NCBI GenBank assembly: GCA_007117145.1
Contig: SKHC01000031.1
Span: 1-5,333 of the forward strand
Length of the DNA: 5,333 nucleotides
Direction of reading: 5' to 3'
DNA from: Candidatus Woesearchaeota archaeon
Lineage (GTDB): Archaea > Nanobdellota > Nanobdellia > Woesearchaeales > 21-14-0-10-32-9
Part shown: positions 1 to 5,333 of the stretch, piece by piece
Position numbering within the stretch: the first letter of the stretch is position 1
Layout of the letters: each line of letters begins with the position of its first letter
Made by a program: the position numbers and the translations under genes
The notes under the pieces: generated by a model
What the model saw: only the letters and a program-made list of their open reading frames with translations
What the model was told of the DNA's origin: nothing
Databases searched by the model: none

Positions 1-743
1 AATACATGATAAGAATAGGAGAACAACAAGGACAAATCAAGCCATTAGAAAAAGAAATGATACAAAACATACTCAAATTCGACGATACAACGGTCGGTCA
101 AGTAATGACTCCAAGAAACGAGATATTCGCATTAGATGGGAATATGACGATAAAAGAAGCAATTCCTTTAATCATAGGTCAAGGATATAGTAGAATACCT
201 ATATACGAAGAAAAACTAGACAAAATAAAAGGAGTACTAGTGGTTAGCGATTTATTATCAAGCTTAAATAAAAACGGAACAAAGAAAAAACTAAAACAAA
301 TAACACACGAAGCAATATTTGTTCCCGAACACAAAAAAACAGATGCTCTGCTAAGGGAATTACAACACAAATCAAACCACATGGCAATTGTTGTAAACGA
401 GCATGGAAGCGTTGAAGGAGTCGTAACAATAGAAGACTTACTTGAAGAAATTGTGGGAGACATATACGATGAAACAGATGAAGTAGAAATAATGATTAGA
501 AACCAAGGAAGAAACCAATGGTTAGTACTTGGAAAAACACCAGTAAAACTCATAAACAAAAAATTGAAATTAGGCCTGCCAATGAAAGACAGCTTCACAA
601 CCATAAGTGGCTTAATTCACGATAGTTTAAGCAAAGTTCCAAAGAAAGGAGACTTTTGTGATATTGAAGATAAAAACATAAGACTCACAGTTAAAACAGT
701 TGAAGGTCCACAAATACTTGAAGTAATCATAACGAAAGAATAA
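1..743 (+). CDS. CorC/CNNM (HlyC)-family CBS-domain protein, C-terminal part, truncated at the left edge
   Basis: This is the cytoplasmic part of a CorC/CNNM/TlyC-family membrane protein, a family linked to Mg2+/Co2+ transport or homeostasis. The frame is open through the first complete codon (position 3). The ATG at 6 lies inside the conserved 'IRIGEQQG' linker that normally follows the DUF21 membrane domain, so it is unlikely to be the true start. The gene most likely begins upstream of the window. Numbering from that Met, residues about 29-85 form CBS domain 1, with the family signature DDTTVGQVMTPR (26-37) and the SRIPIYEE strand (62-69). Residues about 97-156 form CBS domain 2, with HMAIVVNEHGSVEGVVTIED (125-144) and the LLEEIVGDIYDE helix. 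Residues about 168-245 form the CorC_HlyC transporter-associated domain. CBS pairs usually bind adenine nucleotides. No membrane segment is present in the visible part. The family call is secure; the transported ion cannot be read from sequence. Confidence 0.93.
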   Translation, partial: YMIRIGEQQGQIKPLEKEMIQNILKFDDTTVGQVMTPRNEIFALDGNMTIKEAIPLIIGQGYSRIPIYEEKLDKIKGVLVVSDLLSSLNKNGTKKKLKQITHEAIFVPEHKKTDALLRELQHKSNHMAIVVNEHGSVEGVVTIEDLLEEIVGDIYDETDEVEIMIRNQGRNQWLVLGKTPVKLINKKLKLGLPMKDSFTTISGLIHDSLSKVPKKGDFCDIEDKNIRLTVKTVEGPQILEVIITKE

Positions 744-747
744 AAAA
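742..747 (-). terminator. Oligo-T tract, probable archaeal terminator of the SRP54 unit
   Basis: On the minus strand the stop codon of the small gene (748-750) is followed directly by TTTTTT and then ATTC. Archaeal RNA polymerase terminates at U-runs without needing a hairpin, and the convergent gene ends 4 bp away. The run is short (six T), so some read-through into the antisense of the CorC-type gene is possible. Confidence 0.4.
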
Positions 748-1167
748 TTAATGTTCTAAACTAATAATATCGATAAGTACTTCTTCAAATAAAACACTAA
801 GCTCCTCATCAACAAAAGGTTCAACTTCGAGGTTGTCAGCTAAACTGTTAACATTTTCATCTCCATACAAATAAACCTTTTTAGCTTTCAAAGAACCCTT
901 AAAACTAATAGGACTTAAAACGATAAAGAAAGCACATTCAATACTTCTAAGCTTTTTTTCCAAAACACTAAGACCAGCCTTACAACTCTCTCCAACACAG
1001 ATAAGATAATCCTCAGGCTCCAAATTATTTAATGACTCTTTGAATTTGACACTTTCAACATCAGGATCAACAACTAAACTAACATCGTAACCCCTACTGT
1101 GAAGCTTGCTAATAAACTCTTCAACAAAAGGTGTTTTCTCATCCATTAAAAACATTATATGAACCAT
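748..1167 (-). CDS. Small acidic protein of unknown function, coupled to SRP54
   Basis: This encodes a 139-residue protein that I do not recognise. It starts with a hydrophobic strand (VHIMFLM) followed by acidic helices. Hydrophobic strands such as VSLVVD (residues 29-34), DYLICVG (53-59) and AFFIVLSP (79-86) alternate with helices, the pattern of a small alpha/beta, Rossmann- or receiver-like fold. It is rich in Asp and Glu, especially in the last 40 residues, and has no signal peptide, membrane segment, Cys cluster or obvious catalytic motif. Its ATG shares one base with the SRP54 stop codon (TAATG), so its translation is probably coupled to SRP54. A weak Shine-Dalgarno-like GGGG lies 11 nt upstream at 1179-1182. 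Met5 and Met8 are possible later starts, but the TAATG overlap favours the first ATG. Tight coupling suggests, without proving, a role connected with protein targeting or with SRP54 itself. Confidence 0.8.
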   Translation of the reverse strand: MVHIMFLMDEKTPFVEEFISKLHSRGYDVSLVVDPDVESVKFKESLNNLEPEDYLICVGESCKAGLSVLEKKLRSIECAFFIVLSPISFKGSLKAKKVYLYGDENVNSLADNLEVEPFVDEELSVLFEEVLIDIISLEH

Positions 1168-2522
1168 TAAAACTTAAACCCCTTTCCTTGAAACTTTTGC
1201 ATCATCTTCTTCATATCTTTCTCGCTTCCACCTTTCATCATCTTCATCATCTTCTTAGTCTGACGAAACTGCTTTAAAAGGCTTCTAACATCACTAGTTG
1301 AAGCACCACTACCCTCACTTATTCTCTGAACCCTACTACCTGTGATAACCTCTGGGTCCTCAAGCTCAGACTTGGTCATACTTTGCATAACAAACTTCCA
1401 TTTATCAATTTTTTCCTCTTGACCTTTAAGCATGTCCTTTGGAACATTACTCATACCAGGAATCATATCCATAACCTTGTTTAAAGGTCCCATCTTCTTC
1501 ATACTCTGCATTTGCTCGTATAAATCAATTAAGTTAAAATCACCTTTCAAGAACTTTCGACCAAGATCCTCAACGTCTTTACCTTCAAAAGCATCCTTAG
1601 TTTTCTCTAAAAGACTCTCTAAATCCCCCATACCTAAAAGCCTAGATACAAAGTTTTCAGGTTTAAACTCCTCCAAATCGTCTTTTTTCTCACCAACACC
1701 TATAAATCTGACAGGAGCCCCAGTAGTACTACAAGCAACTAAAGCCCCTCCTCCCCTTGCAGTACCATCAAGCTTTGTGATAACAACTCCATTCACACCA
1801 CACGTGCTGTGGAAAGCTTCAGCTTGCTTTTGAGCACTTTGACCAATATCTGCACTTATAACAAGGAAAACATCGTCAGGCTCAACTTTCTTATTAAGTT
1901 TATCAAGCTCCAAAATAAGATCATCACTTAAAGCATCACGACCAGCGGTATCAACAATAACCAAATCAAACTTGCTTAATTCTTTTTCAAACTTTTGATA
2001 AAGCTTAGTTGGGTCTTTAACAGACTTATCACCAAACACTTCAACCCCCAAGTCCTTTCCAAGCATTTTCAACTGATCCAAAGCTGCAGGACGCCAAGTA
2101 TCGGTGCTAATTAAAGCAACCTTAATACCTCTCCTCTTAAAATAACCAGCTAGTTTACCTGAAGTTGTAGTCTTACCACTACCAAACAATCCTACAAGCA
2201 TAATCTTATAAGGTTTTTTTTTCAAAACCAAATTTTTATAATCAACCTTTTCTCCACGACCAAGAAAATTTACGAGCTCTTCGTAGATAATATTTACCAA
2301 ATGTTCTTTTTTAGAAACACTGCTCGGAGTCTTCTCCTCTAAAAGACGACTCTTCATCTTACTTGTAAGCTCTAAAACTAGTTTAACATTAACATCTGCC
2401 TTCAAAAGACTCTTCTGTATATCTTTAATTAACTCGTTAATCAACTTCTCGTCTACAAACAAAGCATTCGTAATCTTTTTTATAGAGTTTTTTAAAGATT
2501 CACCTAACGATTCTAATACCAT
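1167..2522 (-). CDS. srp54: Signal recognition particle 54-kDa GTPase SRP54 (archaeal type)
   Basis: This is the GTPase subunit of the signal recognition particle. It binds signal sequences as they emerge from the ribosome, binds 7S RNA, and docks with FtsY at the membrane. The 451 residues are a normal full length. The N domain (about 1-95) contains SLLKADVNVKLV (38-49). The G domain has the P-loop GLFGSGKTTT (111-120), DTWRPAALDQL (141-151), DTAGR (191-195), TKLDGTARGGG (249-259) and the GVGEKK turn (275-280). The Met-rich M domain (about 305-451) has the RNA-binding SRVQRISEGSG (396-406) and a Met/Lys tail. GTxxGGGA and EEKIDKWKFVMQSM are archaeal/eukaryotic forms. I chose the ATG at 2522 (MVLESLG) because archaeal SRP54 proteins typically begin MVL; a TTG one codon upstream (2525) is possible but less likely. 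The gene has its own TATA box and overlaps the next gene by one base. Phe113 and Trp143 replace residues that are usually Gln and Tyr. Confidence 0.98.
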   Translation of the reverse strand: MVLESLGESLKNSIKKITNALFVDEKLINELIKDIQKSLLKADVNVKLVLELTSKMKSRLLEEKTPSSVSKKEHLVNIIYEELVNFLGRGEKVDYKNLVLKKKPYKIMLVGLFGSGKTTTSGKLAGYFKRRGIKVALISTDTWRPAALDQLKMLGKDLGVEVFGDKSVKDPTKLYQKFEKELSKFDLVIVDTAGRDALSDDLILELDKLNKKVEPDDVFLVISADIGQSAQKQAEAFHSTCGVNGVVITKLDGTARGGGALVACSTTGAPVRFIGVGEKKDDLEEFKPENFVSRLLGMGDLESLLEKTKDAFEGKDVEDLGRKFLKGDFNLIDLYEQMQSMKKMGPLNKVMDMIPGMSNVPKDMLKGQEEKIDKWKFVMQSMTKSELEDPEVITGSRVQRISEGSGASTSDVRSLLKQFRQTKKMMKMMKGGSEKDMKKMMQKFQGKGFKF

Positions 2523-2546
2523 CAATGTTTAAGAAATGACTAGACA

Positions 2547-2560
2547 TTTATAAAGTTTAT
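2547..2560 (-). promoter_or_regulatory. Archaeal TATA-box promoter of srp54, probably leaderless
   Basis: On the minus strand the gap before srp54 contains TTTATAAA (2547-2554), a strong archaeal TATA box, preceded by ATAAAC in the place of the BRE element. The box centre is about 28 nt from the ATG at 2522. Archaeal transcription starts about 25-27 nt downstream of the TATA centre, which falls at 2522-2526, on or next to the start codon. No Shine-Dalgarno sequence lies between, as expected for a leaderless mRNA. The BRE part runs into the stop codon of the upstream carboxypeptidase-like gene (2557-2559). Confidence 0.72.
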
Positions 2561-3687
2561 TTGGTCTTTAAATTTAAATATGTTCTAACATCGTTTTCGC
2601 TAAGTAATCCTAGCGTCTTTGTTTTTTTAAGCAAATCACTTAACATAAGGGGTTTAAAAGGATTTTTTTCTAGCGCTAAACCTCTAAGTTGTTTTAAATG
2701 CTCCAGATTAAACTTACCTTTATACATATCCTTATATTTTTCTTCATTGATTTTTTTTAACAACTTTATAAAACCTGTAAAATAAACACTATCTTTAGTG
2801 TATCCTCCAACGCAATCCTTAGATTTTATACCTCTCTTAGCTCTTAATGTAAGATTAAAACTTTCCTTGTCATCAAAAAAGTTTTTCATATAATTATAAG
2901 TAGAAGTGAAATCATTACATTTAGCATGGTCAATAGCCACTACTCTTCCAGCGTAGTTTCTCAATATATTAATATCCAAAACACCGTATTTTAATTCGTT
3001 GTAAACCGCAAGACCCTCTTCATCTTCAATGTAGTCTGCAAAACCACTACTAAAAATGTGGAGTGGTTGAAGTTTACCTCCTTCACTTCTAAAAATGTGA
3101 GTTCCTATTTCATGTATTAGTAATCTATTCACATACGAATCACTAAACTTTGTATCACTTCTCAGTTCAAGTTTGGATTGAGTCGCGAGAACTCGGGCTT
3201 TAGTTACCATATCAGAAATTTCTATTTTATAATCTAGTTTCAAGTGTCTCAAAACCTTTTCGAAGTAAGTCTTAACCTCCTCTCCACTTAAAATATCTCT
3301 AGAGCTCGTCACAGGCTTCAGTTCTAAAATTTTAATTGCCGAATTCAAATTTTTTTTACTAGGATAAGGATGTAGTTTAGCAGAAAGATTAGTGAATTCA
3401 TCAGAGGCAATGTTTTCTAACATATCAAGCTTAGTAACTAACTCATTTCTTTTCAATCTTATTTGACTGCTAAGATAATCCTTTTTTCTTATATGTAAAT
3501 CTCCTAGTTTCTTCTTCATATCGGAAATCAAGAAATCAGGTTTCTTATAAGTAAAATAATCAGAGTTCATAACTTCTTCATACGTTTTGGCGTTAGTAGG
3601 ATTAATACTTGCCATACTGAATTTTTCAGTAACCAATTTAAGTTTCAAATCAGCTATCTTAAGTTCTTCACTTATTACTTGTTTCAT
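2557..3687 (-). CDS. DUF1704 / MATCAP-type zinc tyrosine-carboxypeptidase family protein
   Basis: This is a zinc metallopeptidase-like protein of the DUF1704 family, called 'flavohemoglobin expression-modulating QEGLA motif protein' in bacteria. In animals the same family includes MATCAP, which removes the C-terminal Tyr of alpha-tubulin. The 376 residues have a Lys-rich, mainly helical N-terminal part (about 1-105) and a catalytic part. The catalytic part carries LLIHEIGTHIFR (189-200; zinc ligands His192 and His197, general base Glu193), DEEGLAVYNE (222-231; Glu224 as the likely third ligand) and RAKRG...GGYTKDSVYFTGF (282-306), a conserved family block. The active site appears intact. There is no signal peptide, so it is probably cytoplasmic. 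Its start overlaps the ATP-grasp gene by 20 bp and has a GAGG Shine-Dalgarno at good spacing, which supports the ATG at 3687. As the last gene of the operon it may trim residues that the neighbouring ligase adds. The family is clear; the substrate is not. Confidence 0.88.
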   Translation of the reverse strand: MKQVISEELKIADLKLKLVTEKFSMASINPTNAKTYEEVMNSDYFTYKKPDFLISDMKKKLGDLHIRKKDYLSSQIRLKRNELVTKLDMLENIASDEFTNLSAKLHPYPSKKNLNSAIKILELKPVTSSRDILSGEEVKTYFEKVLRHLKLDYKIEISDMVTKARVLATQSKLELRSDTKFSDSYVNRLLIHEIGTHIFRSEGGKLQPLHIFSSGFADYIEDEEGLAVYNELKYGVLDINILRNYAGRVVAIDHAKCNDFTSTYNYMKNFFDDKESFNLTLRAKRGIKSKDCVGGYTKDSVYFTGFIKLLKKINEEKYKDMYKGKFNLEHLKQLRGLALEKNPFKPLMLSDLLKKTKTLGLLSENDVRTYLNLKTK

Positions 3688-4510
3688 TTAGCACTTCCTC
3701 TACTAACATTTTTGAAATGTTAATCCCTGTAACTTTTTCAAATTCTTTGAATTGAGGAGCACGATTAACTTCCAGTATTATGTATTCATTACCATCTTCT
3801 AATATGTCTATTCCACAGAAAAACATATCCGTCGCTTCTTGAGCTTTTTTACAAATATTTGCCAGAAATGAATTTACTTCGAACAAAGATCCATTTGATC
3901 CAAGAGCTATATTACTCCTCCATTCACCATTAGAATTACTTCTCTTCATACCACCTACCACTTTACCATTAATCATAATTACTCTGATATCTTCTCCAGG
4001 TTTTCCTCGAAATTCCTGCGAAAAGCAATCATCATCTAAATCTTTAGAAAGAGATTGAACTTTGCTTATTCCTCTCCCTTTACTTCCAATATTTGGTTTA
4101 ATTACTATGTTTTCATTTATTAAACTATTAGTATCATTAAAACCTATCTTATACAACGTTTTAGGGTGTGGTAATCCCTTACTACAAAGAGCCATACTTT
4201 GATAAACTTTATCCAAATCCTTGAAGACAACCTCAGGCTTATCAAGAATTAAAACACCAATTAAGGACAAATAATTCAGAAACAGTCTGCCTGAATCTCT
4301 TAAAGTACCTGTGAAACCCCCTCTAACTATGATCGCTGTGGGCACCTCATATTCCTTATTATTAATAAAACACTTAATCTCATTATTTGAAATTATATAG
4401 CTTACAGTTCTAGGATCGACAAATTCTGATGAAATATTTTGTTTGGCTAAAGAGTCAAGTATTTTGGTAACTTCATAAGTTGAACTAGCACCAACAACAT
4501 CTATCTTCAT
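3668..4510 (-). CDS. RimK-like ATP-grasp amidoligase
   Basis: This 280-residue ATP-grasp ligase resembles RimK and glutathione synthetase. Such enzymes activate a carboxylate as an acyl-phosphate with ATP and join it to an amine, as in RimK adding glutamates to a protein tail. The N-terminal alpha/beta pre-ATP-grasp domain (about 1-95) begins MKIDVVGASS. A DLDKVYQSMAL helix (98-108) and GLPHPKT (112-118) lead into the ATP-grasp domain. That domain has VIKPNIGSKGRGI (136-148; Lys138 and the Gly-rich loop for ATP), QEF (165-167), DIRVIMI (174-180), WRSNIALGS (197-205) and GIDIL (233-237). The Mg-binding ILEVNRAPQF (245-254; Glu247 and Asn249) is followed by TGINISK. The core residues I can place are present, so it should be active. 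The ATG overlaps the upstream stop (ATGA, 4 bp) and has a good Shine-Dalgarno. Between an amidohydrolase-like gene and a carboxypeptidase-like gene, it is probably the bond-forming member of the set. Both substrates are unknown. Confidence 0.93.
   Translation of the reverse strand: MKIDVVGASSTYEVTKILDSLAKQNISSEFVDPRTVSYIISNNEIKCFINNKEYEVPTAIIVRGGFTGTLRDSGRLFLNYLSLIGVLILDKPEVVFKDLDKVYQSMALCSKGLPHPKTLYKIGFNDTNSLINENIVIKPNIGSKGRGISKVQSLSKDLDDDCFSQEFRGKPGEDIRVIMINGKVVGGMKRSNSNGEWRSNIALGSNGSLFEVNSFLANICKKAQEATDMFFCGIDILEDGNEYIILEVNRAPQFKEFEKVTGINISKMLVEEVLNETSNK
3695..3700 (-). promoter_or_regulatory. Shine-Dalgarno site of the DUF1704 gene
   Basis: The minus strand reads GAGGAA here, with the GAGG core (3697-3700) 9 nt before the ATG at 3687. 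The site lies inside the end of the ATP-grasp gene. It decides the start of the DUF1704 protein in favour of the ATG that creates the 20-bp overlap, rather than the internal Met25. Confidence 0.6.
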
Positions 4511-5190
4511 CGTAGTACCTTCCTCACAATATCACTAATTGCATTTGCCATTTTATCTACTTTTTCTTGATCTATAAAAAGATTTTCATTCAAACTCAGT
4601 AGCATATCTTTTCTAATTTCAAGTTGAATCGATTTGCAAAACTTAGAACTATATTTGATCTCGAATCCTCCTTTGAAAGGCTGATTTAAATTAACAGAGA
4701 ATCCTTTACTTTCAAATTCAATACAAAGTTGGTTTAGCAATTCGTTTGAACAACTCTTACCATCTAAGTTGCTTATCACAATTTGTGATCTATTCATTCC
4801 AACATCAGGACTTCCAAGTCCTCCAATTTCATTCATGCTATGAATGCTTATATGAAATTTGCTTAGCATACTTTTCAAAATATTAAAATACTTGTTGTGA
4901 ATTGAAAGTCTTTTATTTAGCTCTCCTTTTGCCAAGTTTTCATTGAATTTTTTACCTCCAAAACTATTGATAACACAATTATCCGAATCTCGATTAAAAT
5001 CCACGTAAGTTCTACTAACGGAAGAAACTAAGTAATTACACTCAAGTAATTCATGAATTTTCAAAGTAAGTTCTTTTGTTCCTCTATCTCCTGGTTCTTT
5101 TGATGTGCTGCCATTTGGATAAATATTACTACTGTGAGGAGCGCTAAACGTAAATTCGCTTTTATTATCTTCAAAGTCAAAATAATTCAT
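4507..5190 (-). CDS. N-formylglutamate amidohydrolase (FGase/HutG)-like protein
   Basis: This 227-residue protein belongs to the N-formylglutamate amidohydrolase family, zinc-dependent enzymes that cleave an amide bond; the named member deformylates N-formyl-glutamate in histidine breakdown. The family blocks occur in order: FSAPHSS (15-21), EPGDRGT (32-38), VSRTYVDFNRD (58-68), ISIHSMN (114-120), SPDVGMN (127-133), KGGFEIKY (173-180) and IQLEIRKDML (188-197). His19, His117 and Glu191 sit at conserved positions and are plausible metal or catalytic residues. No histidine-utilisation gene is nearby. Instead the gene is the second visible member of an operon with an ATP-grasp ligase and a DUF1704 peptidase, so a role in processing an amide made or used by that pathway is more likely than histidine catabolism. 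Its ATG overlaps the upstream stop (ATGA) and has no Shine-Dalgarno, which implies coupled translation. The family is fairly sure; the reaction is inferred. Confidence 0.85.
   Translation of the reverse strand: MNYFDFEDNKSEFTFSAPHSSNIYPNGSTSKEPGDRGTKELTLKIHELLECNYLVSSVSRTYVDFNRDSDNCVINSFGGKKFNENLAKGELNKRLSIHNKYFNILKSMLSKFHISIHSMNEIGGLGSPDVGMNRSQIVISNLDGKSCSNELLNQLCIEFESKGFSVNLNQPFKGGFEIKYSSKFCKSIQLEIRKDMLLSLNENLFIDQEKVDKMANAISDIVRKVLR
4518..4525 (-). promoter_or_regulatory. Shine-Dalgarno site of the ATP-grasp gene
   Basis: The minus strand reads GAGGAAGG, ending 7 nt before the ATG at 4510. This is a strong archaeal ribosome-binding site placed inside the end of the amidohydrolase gene. With the ATGA overlap it supports the chosen start and allows translation to restart there independently. 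Confidence 0.62.
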
Positions 5191-5333
5191 TTTTTTTCAA
5201 TGCACAAAACGTTGTGACTTCTATGCTTTTTTGTTTCAAGACTTACATAACTCTCTTTTGCAAGCTCTTCATCAACACTTATATTGCCCTGACTTGGGTC
5301 AATTATTTCATACATTTTATCCTCGTATTTCAA
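5187..5333 (-). CDS. C-terminal end of an unidentified protein, first visible gene of the cassette, truncated at the right edge
   Basis: The minus-strand frame is open from the window edge for 48 codons and ends in TGA at 5187-5189, which overlaps the ATG of the amidohydrolase gene (ATGA). A Met codon occurs at 5315 (MYEIIDPSQG), but this is most probably the tail of a longer gene. The visible residues include YEIIDPSQGNIS, an acidic helix (VDEELAKES), and a final strand NVLCIEKK. A turn of the type 'hydrophobic strand - DPxxG' followed by a closing strand is compatible with the C-terminus of C39-like papain-fold peptidases, but the fragment is too short for a real assignment. The 4-bp overlap places it in the same operon as the three enzymes downstream, so its identity matters for understanding the pathway. 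Confidence 0.7.
   Translation of the reverse strand: MKYEDKMYEIIDPSQGNISVDEELAKESYVSLETKKHRSHNVLCIEKK

Noticed and set aside
6..8. The ATG at position 6 as the true start of the CorC-type gene
   Set aside because: The frame stays open to the window edge, and the ATG falls in the conserved linker after the expected DUF21 membrane domain, so the gene very likely starts outside the window.
179..604. Minus-strand open frames of 141 and 61 codons inside the CorC-type gene
   Set aside because: They lie fully antisense to well-conserved CBS domains, match no family and have no start signals; they are shadows of the A-rich coding strand.
1432..1833. Plus-strand open frame of 133 codons inside srp54
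   Set aside because: It is antisense to the conserved G and M domains of SRP54, and its protein is a low-complexity Ser/Lys/Pro sequence.
2523..2556. Hairpin terminator for the cassette operon in the gap before srp54
   Set aside because: There is no stable stem and no T-run on the minus strand; the gap is accounted for by the srp54 promoter.
2561..2785. Plus-strand open frame of 74 codons at the end of the DUF1704 gene
   Set aside because: It is antisense to the conserved gene, with no family resemblance and no promoter or ribosome-binding site.
5203..5216. Inverted repeat CACAA-AACG-TTGTG shortly before the amidohydrolase start
   Set aside because: The arms are only 5 bp and lie within coding sequence of the upstream gene; this is expected by chance and too weak for an operator or hairpin call.

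Overview
This 5.3-kb window is AT-rich and densely packed, and it looks archaeal. The best evidence is the SRP54 protein, whose GTPase (TKLDGTxxGGGA) and M-domain signatures (EEKIDKWKFVMQSMT, SRVQRISEGSG) are of the archaeal/eukaryotic type rather than bacterial Ffh. Its gene is preceded by an archaeal TATA box (TTTATAAA) so close to the ATG that the transcript should be nearly leaderless. The low GC, compact genes and accessory gene content would suit a DPANN-type archaeon such as Woesearchaeota or Pacearchaeota. That placement is a guess and cannot be fixed from this sequence.

Layout. From the left edge to 743 (+ strand) is the C-terminal part of a CorC/CNNM-type protein: two CBS domains plus the transporter-associated domain, with the membrane DUF21 part expected outside the window. 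It converges, with a 4-bp gap, on a minus-strand block that fills the rest of the window. Reading the minus strand in transcription order, that block holds (a) the end of an unidentified gene entering from the right edge, (b) an N-formylglutamate amidohydrolase-like protein, (c) a RimK-like ATP-grasp ligase, (d) a DUF1704/MATCAP-type zinc carboxypeptidase, (e) SRP54 from its own promoter, and (f) a small uncharacterised acidic protein coupled to SRP54 by a TAATG overlap.

Genes (a) to (d) overlap one another by 4, 4 and 20 bp, so they almost certainly form one translationally coupled operon. Its chemistry is suggestive: an enzyme that forms amide or peptide bonds (ATP-grasp), a metallopeptidase related to the enzyme that removes the C-terminal tyrosine of eukaryotic alpha-tubulin, and an amidohydrolase of the formylglutamate deformylase fold. 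A reasonable inference is a cassette that attaches amino acids to a peptide or protein end and trims them off again, or that makes a small modified peptide. The substrate is unknown. This is the most interesting part of the window. (e) and (f) are a separate transcription unit concerned, at least for SRP54, with co-translational protein targeting.

No rRNA, tRNA, CRISPR array, insertion sequence or long repeat was seen. No stretch over 50 bp is without a coding region.
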